Part shown: positions 7,806 through 17,652 of the stretch, piece by piece
Layout of the letters: the number at the start of each line of letters is the position of its first letter
Numbering within the stretch: the stretch's first letter is position 1
Assembly: GCF_000802155.2 (NCBI RefSeq)
Contig: NZ_JQGJ02000020.1
Span: 1 to 64,000, forward strand
Source of the DNA: Pseudomonas frederiksbergensis
GTDB taxonomy: Bacteria; Pseudomonadota; Gammaproteobacteria; Pseudomonadales; Pseudomonadaceae
Direction of reading: 5' to 3'
DNA length: 64,000 bases
Made by a program: the position numbers and the translations under genes
The notes under the pieces: generated by a model
What the model was told of the DNA's origin: nothing
What the model saw: the letters and a program-made list of their open reading frames with translations, nothing else
Database searches by the model: none

Positions 7806-9311
7806 TCAGTTGTTGTACAGATCGATGATCGCGCTGACCGCCTGCGTCTTGGCCTTGGACGCGTCGTTACGCGCGTTCTCGATCCGGTTCAGGTAGGCCT
7901 CGTCGATGTCGCCGGTGACGTACTTGCCGTCGAACACCGCGCAATCGAAGTGCTCGATCTTGACCTTGCCGCCGCCCACCGCTTCGAGGAGGTCCGGCAG
8001 GTCCTGGTAGATCAGCCAGTCGGCGCCAATCAAGTCGGCCACTTCCTGGGTCGTGCGGTTATGGGCGATCAGCTCATGGGCACTCGGCATGTCGATGCCG
8101 TAGACGTTCGGGTAGCGCACGGCCGGGGCCGCCGAGCAGAAATAGACATTCTTGGCACCGGCTTCGCGGGCCATCTGGATGATCTGCTTGCACGTTGTAC
8201 CGCGCACGATGGAATCGTCTACCAGCATCACGTTCTTGCCGCGGAATTCCAGCTCGATGGCGTTGAGTTTCTGGCGTACGGATTTTTTCCGTGCAGCCTG
8301 GCCCGGCATGATGAAGGTACGGCCGATGTAGCGGTTCTTCACGAAGCCTTCACGGAACTTCACGCCCAGGTGGTTCGCCAGTTCCAGGGCCGCGGTGCGG
8401 CTGGTGTCCGGGATCGGGATAACCACGTCGATGTCGTGGTCCGGACGCTCGCGCAGGATCTTGTCGGCCAGCTTCTCGCCCATGCGCAGGCGCGCCTTGT
8501 AGACTGAGATACCGTCGATGATCGAGTCCGGACGCGCCAGGTACACGTGTTCGAAGATGCACGGGGTGAGGCACGGGTTGGTCGCGCACTGGCGGGTGTG
8601 CAGCATGCCGTCTTCAGTGATGTAGACCGCTTCGCCCGGGGCCAGGTCGCGAATCAGGGTGAAGCCGAGCACGTCCAGGGACACGCTCTCGGAGGCGATC
8701 ATGTATTCGACGCCTTCGTCGGTGTGGCGCTGGCCGAATACGATCGGACGAATACCGTGCGGGTCGCGGAAGCCGACGATGCCGTAGCCGGTGATCATCG
8801 CCACCACCGAGTAGCCACCCACGCAACGGTTGTGCACGTCGGTCACGGCAGCGAACACGTCTTCTTCGGTCGGCTGCAACTTGCCGCGCTGGGCCAGCTC
8901 GTGGGCGAAGACGTTGAGCATCACTTCCGAGTCGGAGTTGGTGTTGACGTGGCGCAAGTCAGATTCGTAGATCTCCTTGGCCAGTTGCTCGACATTGGTC
9001 AGGTTGCCGTTGTGCGCCAACGTGATGCCGTACGGAGAGTTGACATAGAACGGCTGGGCCTCGGCCGACGTCGAGCTGCCCGCTGTCGGGTAACGCACAT
9101 GGCCGATGCCCATGTGGCCGACGAGGCGCTGCATGTGACGCTGGTGGAACACGTCACGCACCAGGCCATTGTCCTTGCGCAGGAATAACCGGCCGTCATG
9201 GCTGGTCACGATACCGGCAGCGTCCTGGCCGCGGTGCTGGAGCACGGTTAGCGCGTCATACAGCGCCTGATTGACGTTCGACTTACCGACGATACCGACG
9301 ATGCCACACAT
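7806..9311 (-). CDS. purF: Amidophosphoribosyltransferase
   Basis: 501 residues. I start at the ATG at 9311 because it places the catalytic Cys directly after Met (MCGIVGIVG), where it becomes the N-terminal nucleophile of the glutaminase domain; AGGGG lies about ten bases upstream. Residues 1-230 are the Ntn glutaminase and the rest the phosphoribosyltransferase, with the PRPP loop VMLVDDSIVRGTT. It makes phosphoribosylamine, the first committed step of purine synthesis. The upstream cvpA gene is its usual partner, 41 bases away. Confidence 0.97.
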   Translation of the reverse strand: MCGIVGIVGKSNVNQALYDALTVLQHRGQDAAGIVTSHDGRLFLRKDNGLVRDVFHQRHMQRLVGHMGIGHVRYPTAGSSTSAEAQPFYVNSPYGITLAHNGNLTNVEQLAKEIYESDLRHVNTNSDSEVMLNVFAHELAQRGKLQPTEEDVFAAVTDVHNRCVGGYSVVAMITGYGIVGFRDPHGIRPIVFGQRHTDEGVEYMIASESVSLDVLGFTLIRDLAPGEAVYITEDGMLHTRQCATNPCLTPCIFEHVYLARPDSIIDGISVYKARLRMGEKLADKILRERPDHDIDVVIPIPDTSRTAALELANHLGVKFREGFVKNRYIGRTFIMPGQAARKKSVRQKLNAIELEFRGKNVMLVDDSIVRGTTCKQIIQMAREAGAKNVYFCSAAPAVRYPNVYGIDMPSAHELIAHNRTTQEVADLIGADWLIYQDLPDLLEAVGGGKVKIEHFDCAVFDGKYVTGDIDEAYLNRIENARNDASKAKTQAVSAIIDLYNN

Positions 9312-9352
9312 GCGACGCAACCCCTACTTAATGGATCTGAACTGAACAACAC

Positions 9353-9913
9353 TCACTGCGGCGTTTTGGCCATCGGCAAGAGTTGTTCCTTGAACGGTAT
9401 TTCAGCGGGTACGCTGATACCGCTGGCAAGCCACTGACTGCTCCAACCCAGGATCAGGTTCTTGGACCAGTCTGCGACCAATAGAAATTGTGGCACGAGC
9501 CGGGACTCCTGCCACCACGTATCCTGTTGTACCGGCCCCAGGCTCAACAGCCCGACGGCCACGACCACCAGCAACGCGCCACGCGCCGCGCCGAAGGCCA
9601 TGCCCAGGAACCGGTCCGTCCCGGAAAGCCCGGTGACGCGAATCAGTTCGCCGATCAGATAATTGATCATTGCGCCCACCAGCAAGGTGGCGATAAACAA
9701 GATGGCACAGCCCGCGATCACGCGAGCCGACGGGGTTTCGATGTATCCGGCGAGGTACTGGGACAACGAGCCACCGAACATCCAGGCTACGACTCCCGCG
9801 ATGATCCAGGTCAGCAGCGAGAGCGCTTCCTTGACGAAGCCGCGGCTCAGACTGATCAAAGCGGAGATGGCGACGATTGCAACGATCGCCCAGTCAACCC
9901 AGGTAAATGGCAC
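9353..9913 (-). CDS. cvpA: CvpA family inner-membrane protein
   Basis: 186 residues with four hydrophobic segments (near residues 5-22, 30-48, 65-87 and 100-120), the last entering a Pro/Trp-rich tail. The N-terminus FTWVDWAIVAIVAISALISL and the SRGFVKEALSL segment are typical of CvpA, named for colicin V production and now linked to envelope stress tolerance. It is followed by purF at 41 bases, the standard cvpA-purF unit, and preceded by the SPOR-domain gene. Confidence 0.93.
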   Translation of the reverse strand: MPFTWVDWAIVAIVAISALISLSRGFVKEALSLLTWIIAGVVAWMFGGSLSQYLAGYIETPSARVIAGCAILFIATLLVGAMINYLIGELIRVTGLSGTDRFLGMAFGAARGALLVVVAVGLLSLGPVQQDTWWQESRLVPQFLLVADWSKNLILGWSSQWLASGISVPAEIPFKEQLLPMAKTPQ

Positions 9914-10002
9914 GGTGCAGCCTACAGACGGATAAGGCGGCGCATTTTAGCAGAGCGCAGGGCTATCGGTAAGCTGCGTGATTCAAATCAGCTGAATGGC
10001 GG

Positions 10003-10686
10003 TCAACCGCGCTCTGGCTGGAAGCGCACCACAAAACCCTTGAGGTTCTGCTGGCGATTGAGCAAGTCGCGCAGGCGGTCGGCCTCGGCACGCTCGATCA
10101 ACGGACCGACAAAGACCCGATTCTTGCCATCGGCGGAGCGGATGTAGGCGTTGTAGCCCTGGCTACGCAGGTTTTTCTGCAGTTTTTCAGCGCTGTCACG
10201 GCTGGTCAGGCTGGCCAGCTGCACCGACCAACTGACGGAGAGGCCGTTGGCATCCACGCGGCTCTGCGTGGTATCCGGCTTGGGGGCCGCCGTGATCGGC
10301 TGGGTTGGCGCCGGCTTGATCGCAGGGGCGGGCGGGACAGGCGTTGGCGCTACAGCGGGTTTGCCAGGCGCTGCCGGAGCAGGCGCTGCGGCTGCAGGCG
10401 CGGTCGGCGTGGAAGCAACCGGCGCGGCAGGATCGACGGATTGCTCGGCCAATTCCGCGTCGCTCGGCACAGGTTCCTGGGGCAGCGCCTGCGGTTCGGG
10501 CACCGGCACCGGATCGACCTGCACAGGAGGCACCGAGGGCGCCTGGGGCGCGGCGGGCGCATCAACGGTGACCTGGCGCTGCTCGTCCTGACGGGAAAAC
10601 AGCATCGGCAGGAAGATCACCGCCAGGGCCACCAATACCAGGGCCCCGACCATGCGCTGCTTGTACGCCTTATCCAGCAATGCCAT
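10003..10686 (-). CDS. SPOR-domain inner-membrane protein (DedD-like)
   Basis: 227 residues from the ATG at 10686, preceded by GGAGGAAGCTGCAG. A cytoplasmic basic start (MALLDKAYKQRM) leads into one transmembrane helix (VGALVLVALAVIFLPMLF), then a long Pro/Ala-rich periplasmic linker, then a C-terminal SPOR domain (SVSWSVQLASLTSRDSAEKL to the end) that binds denuded septal peptidoglycan. DedD-type proteins help cell division. The start lies 17 bases inside the end of folC, so the two are coupled, as in the usual folC-dedD-cvpA-purF order. Confidence 0.9.
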   Translation of the reverse strand: MALLDKAYKQRMVGALVLVALAVIFLPMLFSRQDEQRQVTVDAPAAPQAPSVPPVQVDPVPVPEPQALPQEPVPSDAELAEQSVDPAAPVASTPTAPAAAAPAPAAPGKPAVAPTPVPPAPAIKPAPTQPITAAPKPDTTQSRVDANGLSVSWSVQLASLTSRDSAEKLQKNLRSQGYNAYIRSADGKNRVFVGPLIERAEADRLRDLLNRQQNLKGFVVRFQPERG

Positions 10687-11977
10687 CTGCAGCTTCCTCC
10701 GTGGAGCGCCGGGCCAGCCATTGAAGGGCCTCGGCGACGCAAAAAAATGAGCCGAACAACAGGATTTCGTCATCGGCCGTCGCCAGGGCACACTGCCCTT
10801 CCAGCGCGTCGGCCACGCTGCCATAAGCATCCACCGAAGCGCCACGATGCTGCAAGGCTGCCTGCAACTCACTGGCAGGACGCGAACGCGGCGAATCCAA
10901 CGGCGCCACGGCCCAGTGCTGGACACTAGCATTCAACGCATCGACAACGCCATCCAGGTCTTTGTCCGACAGCAGGCCGAACACCGCCAGGCGCTTGCCT
11001 GCCACCGGACGACGCGCCAGCCGTTCCGCCAGATACTGCGCGGCGTGGGGGTTGTGGCCGACATCCAACAGCAGATTGAGGCGCTTGCCTTGCCAATCGA
11101 ACGAGCGGCGATCAAGACGACCGACGACGCGGGTCGCCTGCAACGCCTTGATGATTTGCCCGGCTTCCCAAGGCAAGTCCATCAGCAAGTAGGCCTGCAA
11201 TGCCAGTGCGGCGTTTTCCATGGGCAGGTCCAGCAGCGGCAGATCGTGCAGCTCGACGGGGTTGCCCCGGACATCGCTGCCACGCCATTGCCAGTGCTGC
11301 TCGGTCATGGCCAGGTCGAAATCCCGCCCGCGCAGAAAGAACGGACACCCCAGTTCGCGGACTTTATCGAGCAACGGTTGCGGCGGATCGAGATCGCCGC
11401 AGAGTGCCGGCGCGCCCTGGCGAAAGATGCCGGCCTTCTCGAAAGCCACGGATTCTCGGGTATTGCCCAGGTAATCGGCGTGATCAACCCCGATACTGGT
11501 GACCAGCGCGATGTCCGCATCCACGAGATTGACCGTATCCAGCCGCCCACCCAGGCCAACTTCGAGCACCACGGCGTCCAGGCCCGCACGGGCGAACAGC
11601 CAGAATGCCGCGAGGGTGCCCATCTCGAAATAGGTCAGGGAAGTCTCGCCCCGCCCGGCTTCCACCGCCGCGAAGGCTTCGCAAAGCTGGGCGTCAGTGG
11701 CTTCGACGCCGTTCAGCTGCACCCGCTCGTTGTAGCGCAGCAAGTGCGGCGAACTGTAGACGCCGACACTCAGCCCCTGTGCCCGCAGCAGCGAGGCCAG
11801 GAAGGCGCAGGTCGAACCCTTGCCGTTGGTGCCGGTGACGGTGATGACCCGGGGCGCCGGCTTGGCCAGTCCCATGCGGGACGCTACCGTTTGCGAGCGC
11901 TCCAGCCCCATGTCGATGGCCGTTGGATGCAACTGCTCGAGGTAGGCAAGCCAGTCGCCCAGGGTGCGTTGGGTCAT
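10670..11977 (-). CDS. folC: Bifunctional dihydrofolate/folylpolyglutamate synthase
   Basis: 435 residues. The Mur-ligase type P-loop VTGTNGKGSTCAFLASLL lies near residue 45, YSSPHLLRYNERV follows, and LVTSIGVDHADYLGNT has the conserved His/Asp of the central domain. FolC adds glutamate to dihydropteroate and then to reduced folates. Its start overlaps the accD stop by 4 bases (ATGA at 11974-11977) and its end overlaps the SPOR gene, so accD, folC and the SPOR gene form one tightly packed minus-strand operon. Confidence 0.96.
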   Translation of the reverse strand: MTQRTLGDWLAYLEQLHPTAIDMGLERSQTVASRMGLAKPAPRVITVTGTNGKGSTCAFLASLLRAQGLSVGVYSSPHLLRYNERVQLNGVEATDAQLCEAFAAVEAGRGETSLTYFEMGTLAAFWLFARAGLDAVVLEVGLGGRLDTVNLVDADIALVTSIGVDHADYLGNTRESVAFEKAGIFRQGAPALCGDLDPPQPLLDKVRELGCPFFLRGRDFDLAMTEQHWQWRGSDVRGNPVELHDLPLLDLPMENAALALQAYLLMDLPWEAGQIIKALQATRVVGRLDRRSFDWQGKRLNLLLDVGHNPHAAQYLAERLARRPVAGKRLAVFGLLSDKDLDGVVDALNASVQHWAVAPLDSPRSRPASELQAALQHRGASVDAYGSVADALEGQCALATADDEILLFGSFFCVAEALQWLARRSTEEAADGIAG

Positions 11978-12894
11978 AGCCCGGCAGGCACTGGCGGAAC
12001 GACGATCGGCTCGATCGGTGCGGCGACGAACTTCGGCGTCGGCAGGCCCATCAGCTGCGCCAGCAGGTTACCCAGGCGCGGACGCAGCTCCTGGCGATGG
12101 ATGATCATGTCGATCGCGCCGTGCTCCAGCAGGAATTCGCTGCGCTGGAAGCCTTCCGGGAGTTTCTCACGCACGGTCTGCTCGATCACGCGCGGGCCGG
12201 CGAAGCCGATCAGGGCTTTCGGCTCGCCGACGATCACGTCGCCCAGCATCGCCAGACTGGCAGAAACACCGCCGTAGACCGGGTCGGTCAACACCGAGAT
12301 GAACGGAATGCCTTCTTCACGCAGGCGCGCCAGTACCGCGGAGGTCTTGGCCATTTGCATCAGCGAGATCAGGGCTTCCTGCATCCGCGCGCCACCGGAG
12401 GCGGCGAAGCAGATCATCGGGCAACGGTTTTCCAGGGCGTAGTTGGCGGCGCGAACGAAGCGCTCGCCGACGATGGCGCCCATGGAACCGCCCATGAAGG
12501 AAAATTCGAAGGCCGAAACCACCACCGGCATGCCCAGCAGGGTGCCGCTCATGGACACCAAGGCGTCTTTCTCGCCGGTCTGCTTCTGGGCCGCGGTCAG
12601 GCGATCCTTGTACTTCTTGCCGTCGCGGAATTTCAGGCGATCCACTGGCTCCAGGTCGGCACCCAGCTCCACGCGACCTTCTGCGTCGAGGAAAATATCG
12701 ATACGGGCACGCGCACCGATGCGCATGTGGTGGTTGCACTTGGGGCAAACGTCCAGGGTCTTTTCCAGCTCAGGACGGTACAGCACCGCTTCGCAGGATG
12801 GACATTTGTGCCACAGACCTTCAGGCACCGAGCTTTTCTTCACCTCGGAACGCATGATCGAAGGGATCAGTTTGTCTACCAACCAGTTGCTCAT
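11974..12894 (-). CDS. accD: Acetyl-CoA carboxylase carboxyltransferase subunit beta
   Basis: 306 residues from the ATG at 12894 (MSNWLVDKLIPSI), preceded by GGAGAAAGAAAGC. The N-terminal zinc finger is complete (CPSCEAVLYRPELEKTLD, then CPKC), and the body has the crotonase-fold signatures FAASGGARMQE and SVLTDPVYGGVSAS. With AccA it transfers the carboxyl group from biotin to acetyl-CoA to start fatty acid synthesis. The 266 bases upstream, up to the trpF stop, contain no gene that I can see. Confidence 0.97.
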   Translation of the reverse strand: MSNWLVDKLIPSIMRSEVKKSSVPEGLWHKCPSCEAVLYRPELEKTLDVCPKCNHHMRIGARARIDIFLDAEGRVELGADLEPVDRLKFRDGKKYKDRLTAAQKQTGEKDALVSMSGTLLGMPVVVSAFEFSFMGGSMGAIVGERFVRAANYALENRCPMICFAASGGARMQEALISLMQMAKTSAVLARLREEGIPFISVLTDPVYGGVSASLAMLGDVIVGEPKALIGFAGPRVIEQTVREKLPEGFQRSEFLLEHGAIDMIIHRQELRPRLGNLLAQLMGLPTPKFVAAPIEPIVVPPVPAGL

Positions 12895-13160
12895 GCTTTC
12901 TTTCTCCAGTACCGGCGGCCCGAACGCTCTGGTTCGCGGCCCCGCGTATGCCCTTGAGCTCAAATTCATTGTGCGGCGAGGATCGAAGACCGTCACGGTC
13001 AGTGCGCAACATGACCTGCAACCAGCCCAACAATCCCCTGCCATCCCGGCAACCGCTACGCCGCGGTTACCCTTACGCTATCGGCCCGCCCGGAGGCGGC
13101 GCCTGCCTGTTTTGTACAGTGCAGGTATGGACGGCGGCAGTCTGCCAGCCGTCACATTGA

Positions 13161-13784
13161 CTACTGGCTGCCGCGCACGGCCGCCATGAACGCCCGGATC
13201 TTCGCCGGGTCCTTGATCCCCTTGGCCAGTTCCACCCCGCCGCTGACGTCCACGGCGTACGGACGAACCTGGGCGATGGCCGCAGCCACGTTGTCCGGCG
13301 TCAGGCCACCGGCGAGGATAATCGGCTTGTCCAACCCCCGCGGCACCAGCGACCAATCGAACGCTTCGCCGGTCCCACCCGGGACGCCCTCGACGTAGCT
13401 GTCCAGCAAGATACCGCTGGCCCCGGGAAAGGCCTCGCAACTGGCCGCGATGGCGTCGCCTGCCTTGACCCGCAAAGCCTTGATGTACGGTCGATGCCAG
13501 CCTTCGCAATCAGCCGGGGCCTCGTCGCCATGGAACTGCAGCAAGGCCAGCGGCACCGCGTCGAGAATTTCGCCCAGCTCGCAACGGCTGGCATTGACGA
13601 ACAGGCCGACCGGCGTGACGAAGGGTGGCAGGGCCTGGATGATCGCCCTCGCCTGCTGCACCGTCACCGCCCGCGGACTCTTGGCGTAGAACACCAGGCC
13701 AATGGCGTCCGCCCCGGCCTCGACCGCCGCCAGTGCGTCTTCGACCCGGGTGATTCCGCATATCTTGCTGCGAACGACCGGCAT
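13161..13784 (-). CDS. trpF: Phosphoribosylanthranilate isomerase
   Basis: 207 residues from the ATG at 13784 (MPVVRSKICG); the track of open codons continues 16 residues upstream, but the family begins at the VRSKICGIT motif, which holds the catalytic Cys. A (beta/alpha)8 barrel: LQFHGDE, ILLDSY, IILAGGLTPDNV and the phosphate-binding VDVSGGVE are present, with the catalytic Asp in LLDSY. It converts phosphoribosylanthranilate to CdRP in tryptophan synthesis. It lies between truA and accD, as in other Pseudomonas, apart from the other trp genes. Confidence 0.96.
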   Translation of the reverse strand: MPVVRSKICGITRVEDALAAVEAGADAIGLVFYAKSPRAVTVQQARAIIQALPPFVTPVGLFVNASRCELGEILDAVPLALLQFHGDEAPADCEGWHRPYIKALRVKAGDAIAASCEAFPGASGILLDSYVEGVPGGTGEAFDWSLVPRGLDKPIILAGGLTPDNVAAAIAQVRPYAVDVSGGVELAKGIKDPAKIRAFMAAVRGSQ

Positions 13785-13847
13785 GGTGAGTAAAACCTCA
13801 GGCAAATCCGTGAAAGTCCCGGATGGTAACAAATGCAGCGGAGGGCG

Positions 13848-14672
13848 TCAGCCGTCGAGTTCCGAGAAGCCCGTGAGGAAATGTGGCCCGATGTAACGCT
13901 CCGGCAATTGGAATTCGTCGTGATATTCCACCTGCACCAGGTACAGGCCAAACGGATGCGCCGTCACGCCACCCGAGCGACGAATGCGGCTCTCGAGCAC
14001 TTCCTTGACCCATTCCACCGGCCGCTCACCCGCGCCGATGGTCATCAGCACACCGGCGATGTTGCGCACCATGTGGTGCAGGAACGCGCTGGCGCGGATA
14101 TCGAGCACGATCATCTTGCCGTGACGGGTCACGCGCAGGTGATGCAGCTCCTTGATCGGCGACTTGGCCTGGCACTGGCCGGCCCGGAAGGCGCTGAAAT
14201 CATGCACACCGACCAGGTATTGCGCGGCCTCGGCCATACGCTCGACATCCAGCGGACGGTGGTTCCAGGTAATTTCCTCGTTCAGGTGCGCGGGGCGGAT
14301 CTGATCGTTGTAGATGACGTAGCGGTAACGCCGGGCGATGGCCTTGAAGCGCGCATGGAAATGAGCCGGCATCGCCTTCGCCCAACTGACGCTGACATCG
14401 TGCGGCAGGTTGATATTGGCGCCCATGACCCAGGCCTTCATCGAGCGTTCGACTTGGGTGTCGAAATGCACGACTTGCCCGCACGCGTGCACGCCGGCGT
14501 CGGTGCGACCGGCGCAATGCAGCGACACGGGTGAATCGGCGACTTTGGACAGCGCGTTTTCGAGGGTTTCCTGCACCGTCAATACGCCGGAGGCCTGACG
14601 CTGCCAGCCGCGATAGCGCGAGCCTTTGTACTCCACGCCCAAGGCGATCCGGAAAAAGCCGTCGGCCGCCAT
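13848..14672 (-). CDS. truA: tRNA pseudouridine(38-40) synthase
   Basis: 274 residues from the ATG at 14672 (MAADGFFRIALGVEYKG). TTG codons at 14702 and 14729 extend it by 10 or 19 residues; none of the three has a strong ribosome binding site, so the start is uncertain. The catalytic Asp is in CAGRTDAGVHACGQ and the second half has FLHHMVRNIAG, both TruA signatures. It isomerises uridines 38-40 in the anticodon stem of many tRNAs. A terminator lies between fimV and this gene, so a promoter is expected in 14700-14815. Confidence 0.94.
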   Translation of the reverse strand: MAADGFFRIALGVEYKGSRYRGWQRQASGVLTVQETLENALSKVADSPVSLHCAGRTDAGVHACGQVVHFDTQVERSMKAWVMGANINLPHDVSVSWAKAMPAHFHARFKAIARRYRYVIYNDQIRPAHLNEEITWNHRPLDVERMAEAAQYLVGVHDFSAFRAGQCQAKSPIKELHHLRVTRHGKMIVLDIRASAFLHHMVRNIAGVLMTIGAGERPVEWVKEVLESRIRRSGGVTAHPFGLYLVQVEYHDEFQLPERYIGPHFLTGFSELDG

Positions 14673-14819
14673 TTCGGCGGCCGGGTTGTCTATGTTTGCC
14701 AAGGAATTACAGCCTGCTGAGGTACGCAAAGGCGGGCATTATAAAGCGGGTGAAGCGGGATGCCAGTGCAACCGTGGTTCCTGTGCGGGATGGACCGGTG
14801 CCTTCAACTCCAATGCAAA

Positions 14820-14850
14820 CAAAAACGGCAGCCTCACCGGCTGCCGTTCT
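14820..14850 (-). terminator. Terminator after fimV
   Basis: On the minus strand AACGGCAGCC-GGTGA-GGCTGCCGTT is a ten-pair stem followed by TTTTG. It starts about 15 bases after the fimV stop and ends that transcript before truA. Confidence 0.8.
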
Positions 14851-14865
14851 TGTTATACCGCCGAC

Positions 14866-17442
14866 TCACGCCAGCCGCGACAACATCTCCTTCGCTTCGC
14901 TCTGCTGGGTGGCATCCCCTTCGCTGAGCACTTCGCCGAGGATATCCCGGGCGCCGTCGTTGTCGCCCATGTCGATATAGGCCTGGGCCAGATCGAGCTT
15001 GGTCGCCACTTCGTCGGTGCCGCTGAGGAAATCGAAGTCCGGCTCGTCGTCGGCTGTCGCCAGGGCGTCCTCAGCGGTAAACGTTGGCTGGCCGAGGTCG
15101 TCGGACAAGCGATCCAGCTCGGCGTTGACATCGTCCAGCTCGGATTCGAAGGCATCCTTCGGCTGCTCGTGCGCGTCCATCTCGTCGGCCAGGGACAGAT
15201 CGAAATCCGCTGGCAGCTCAAGATCGTCGGCCGGCGTGTCATCCAGCACAGGCGTTTGGGCGGCGGGAATGTCCAACCCCTTGAGGTCGTCATCCAGGTC
15301 CAGCAGGAAATCTTCATCAGCCAAGGCTGGCGCCGGGGCATCGGCACCCAGGTCCAGATCGAACTCCGACAGATCGTCGAGGCTTTCGCTGGCCTCGGTC
15401 TGCTGCTTGAGCACCGATTCGAAACTCAGGTCATCGTCTTCCGGGAACGCGTCCAGCTCGGCGATTGGCTCGGGGGTTGGTGCGACCGGAGTGGTGTCCA
15501 TGTCCTCCAGGCTCAGGTCGAAGGCGCTGTCGAGTTCTTCGTCGGTTGGCGGTTTATCTTCCAACAGCTCCTTGACGTATTGAGCATCCAACTCAGCGGC
15601 CACGGCTGCCGCGGCCAGGCCTGCGCCAGCGGCGACTGCCATGGCCGGGAAACGGCTCTTGAGTTGTTCGACCTGGGCGTAGTTCTCGCCATTGGCGACC
15701 AACTGGCGTTCCTGGGCGACAAAGGCATCGCGGTCGCCCTGCTGGCCATAGACTTCCATCAGTTTCAAACGCAGGTCACTGCGCTGGGGCTCGGCCTTGA
15801 TGCCCTGTTCAAGCAAGTCGACGGCCTGGTTCAAACGACCACGATCAATGTGCGACTGCGCCTGGGGCAATACGTCGTCCGAGCGGTCGGCGGCCGGAGC
15901 CACCAGCGGTGCGGCGATGGGGGGCGTGACCACCACGGGCGCAACCACCGGGGCTGGTTTCGGAGCCGGGGCTGGCTTTGGCTCGAGTTTGACGCTAGGC
16001 GGTGGTACTTCAATGCCCTCGAAGCTGCTCGGGGGCAGATCGAGCTCCGGGGAGAAGTCGGCCTCCTCCTCGAGGGCTCGGGCCATGCGCAGATGTTTCT
16101 CGGCTTCCTGCTGGGCCTTGCGGCGACGGGCCAGGAGCAACAGCAGCAGCAACAGGACCAACGCACCGCCGCCGATCAGTCCCAGCAGGATCGGATTGGT
16201 CAGCAGGTCGTTGTACTTTTTCTCGTCTGCGGCGGCCGGCACTGGCTCGACCGGAGTGACAGGCGGGGTTGCTTCAGGGGCAGCCTGATTTTCCGGGGCG
16301 GGTTCCTGCGAGGGTGCCGCTGGCGCGGGGGTCAGTTGCGCCGACATTGCCGGCGTCGACTCGCCGGCGGGCGGGACCGCGCCGCCCTCGGCCTGCATTT
16401 TCGCCAGTTGATTGTTCTTCAGCTCGATCAGGCGCTGCAGCTTGTCCAATTGGCTCTGCAGATCGGCCATGCGGCTTTTCAGTTCTTCGTTGTCGCGACG
16501 AGCTGAATCGAGGCTTTCCTGGGTCACCGCAAGCTGGTTGCTCAATGCCTGGGCATCACCAGCGGCGCCTTTACCCTTGGCGCCCGCCTTCGCCGATTCG
16601 GCGGAAACCAGGCTCAGGTTATCGCGCGCAGCGCCTTGGGCAGGGGCGTTTTCGCCGCCGCCACGCCGGGTGGCGTCCAACTGCTGGCGGCCACTGCCCG
16701 CCCCGCCACGACGCCCCTGACGCCATGCAGCGTTCTGGGCTGCCACTTCGGCGATGGCCTGGGGTTGCGGCAACGCCGTGCTTTGCACCGGATCGGGCAG
16801 GCGCAATACCTGGCCGGTCTTGAGCAGGTTGATGTTGCCGTTGATGAATGCGTTCGGGTTCAACGCCTGGATCGCCAGCATGGTTTGCTGCACCGAGCCG
16901 CCGTTGCGCACCTTGGCAGCGATTTCCCACAGGGTATCGCGCGGCGTGGTGGTGTATTGGGACGGCTTGGTAGCGCCAGTGACCGGCGCGGAGACCACTT
17001 GGGGAGGCTTCGCCCGAGCGGCGTCGGCGGCCTGAGGCGAGAATTTGGAAGGATCGAGCAGTACGCTGTAGTCGCGCAGCAAGCGGCCGTTGGGCCACAT
17101 CACCTGCACCAGGAACTTGACCATCGGCTCGGATAACGGCCGGCTGGAAGTCACCCGAAGGACACTCCTGCCGTTGGCGTTGATCACCGGTGTGAAGCTC
17201 AAATCGTTGAGAAAGGCTTGGCGATCAATGCCCGCCTTGGCGAACTCTTCGGGCGGGGCCAGGCTCGGCACCACCTCGGCGGCGGTCAGTTGCTGGACAT
17301 CGAGCAGTTCGATTTCGGCCACCAGAGGCTGGTTCGGCGGCGACTTGAGGGTCAATTCCCCGAGCCCGAGCGCTTGCGCCATACCGGAGGACAGCGCCGA
17401 GGCGGCCGCTATTGCTAACACCAGTTTGCGAACTTGAACCAT
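14866..17442 (-). CDS. fimV: FimV-type polar landmark protein with LysM domain
   Basis: 858 residues from the ATG at 17442 after AAAGGAAGAGGCT. A signal peptide (MVQVRKLVLAIAAASALSSG, cut after AQA) precedes the conserved FimV N-terminal domain. A LysM-like peptidoglycan binding module lies near residues 165-215 (TPRDTLWEIAAKVRNGG), then a coiled coil (ESLDSARRDNEELKSRMADL), one membrane helix (ILLGLIGGGALVLLL), and a very acidic cytoplasmic region ending in the FimV C-terminal helical domain (AQAYIDMGDNDGARDILGEV). In Pseudomonas, FimV organises type IV pili and the cell pole. Own terminator downstream. Confidence 0.95.
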   Translation of the reverse strand: MVQVRKLVLAIAAASALSSGMAQALGLGELTLKSPPNQPLVAEIELLDVQQLTAAEVVPSLAPPEEFAKAGIDRQAFLNDLSFTPVINANGRSVLRVTSSRPLSEPMVKFLVQVMWPNGRLLRDYSVLLDPSKFSPQAADAARAKPPQVVSAPVTGATKPSQYTTTPRDTLWEIAAKVRNGGSVQQTMLAIQALNPNAFINGNINLLKTGQVLRLPDPVQSTALPQPQAIAEVAAQNAAWRQGRRGGAGSGRQQLDATRRGGGENAPAQGAARDNLSLVSAESAKAGAKGKGAAGDAQALSNQLAVTQESLDSARRDNEELKSRMADLQSQLDKLQRLIELKNNQLAKMQAEGGAVPPAGESTPAMSAQLTPAPAAPSQEPAPENQAAPEATPPVTPVEPVPAAADEKKYNDLLTNPILLGLIGGGALVLLLLLLLLARRRKAQQEAEKHLRMARALEEEADFSPELDLPPSSFEGIEVPPPSVKLEPKPAPAPKPAPVVAPVVVTPPIAAPLVAPAADRSDDVLPQAQSHIDRGRLNQAVDLLEQGIKAEPQRSDLRLKLMEVYGQQGDRDAFVAQERQLVANGENYAQVEQLKSRFPAMAVAAGAGLAAAAVAAELDAQYVKELLEDKPPTDEELDSAFDLSLEDMDTTPVAPTPEPIAELDAFPEDDDLSFESVLKQQTEASESLDDLSEFDLDLGADAPAPALADEDFLLDLDDDLKGLDIPAAQTPVLDDTPADDLELPADFDLSLADEMDAHEQPKDAFESELDDVNAELDRLSDDLGQPTFTAEDALATADDEPDFDFLSGTDEVATKLDLAQAYIDMGDNDGARDILGEVLSEGDATQQSEAKEMLSRLA

Positions 17443-17652
17443 AGCCTCTTCCTTTGTTTGAACATTCCTCGGCCAGCGAGAAGGTATTGATGCCGCTGCC
17501 GTAAGGCATTGCGCGCAGCCCCGATGCGACGGCGCGCGCGATTGTTTCACTCATGCCCGGGAGCAATCCCCGGGAGGAATGTTCGCCTTCAGCACTCTGA
17601 CCAAGCATAGCGCCCAGCTAGAACCATTCGACAAATTGTTGCCAAGTATCTT

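Noticed and set aside
14626..16506. A 626-residue + strand frame
   Set aside because: It lies opposite fimV and its low-complexity Gln/Arg-rich composition follows from the Asp/Ala-rich FimV codons.
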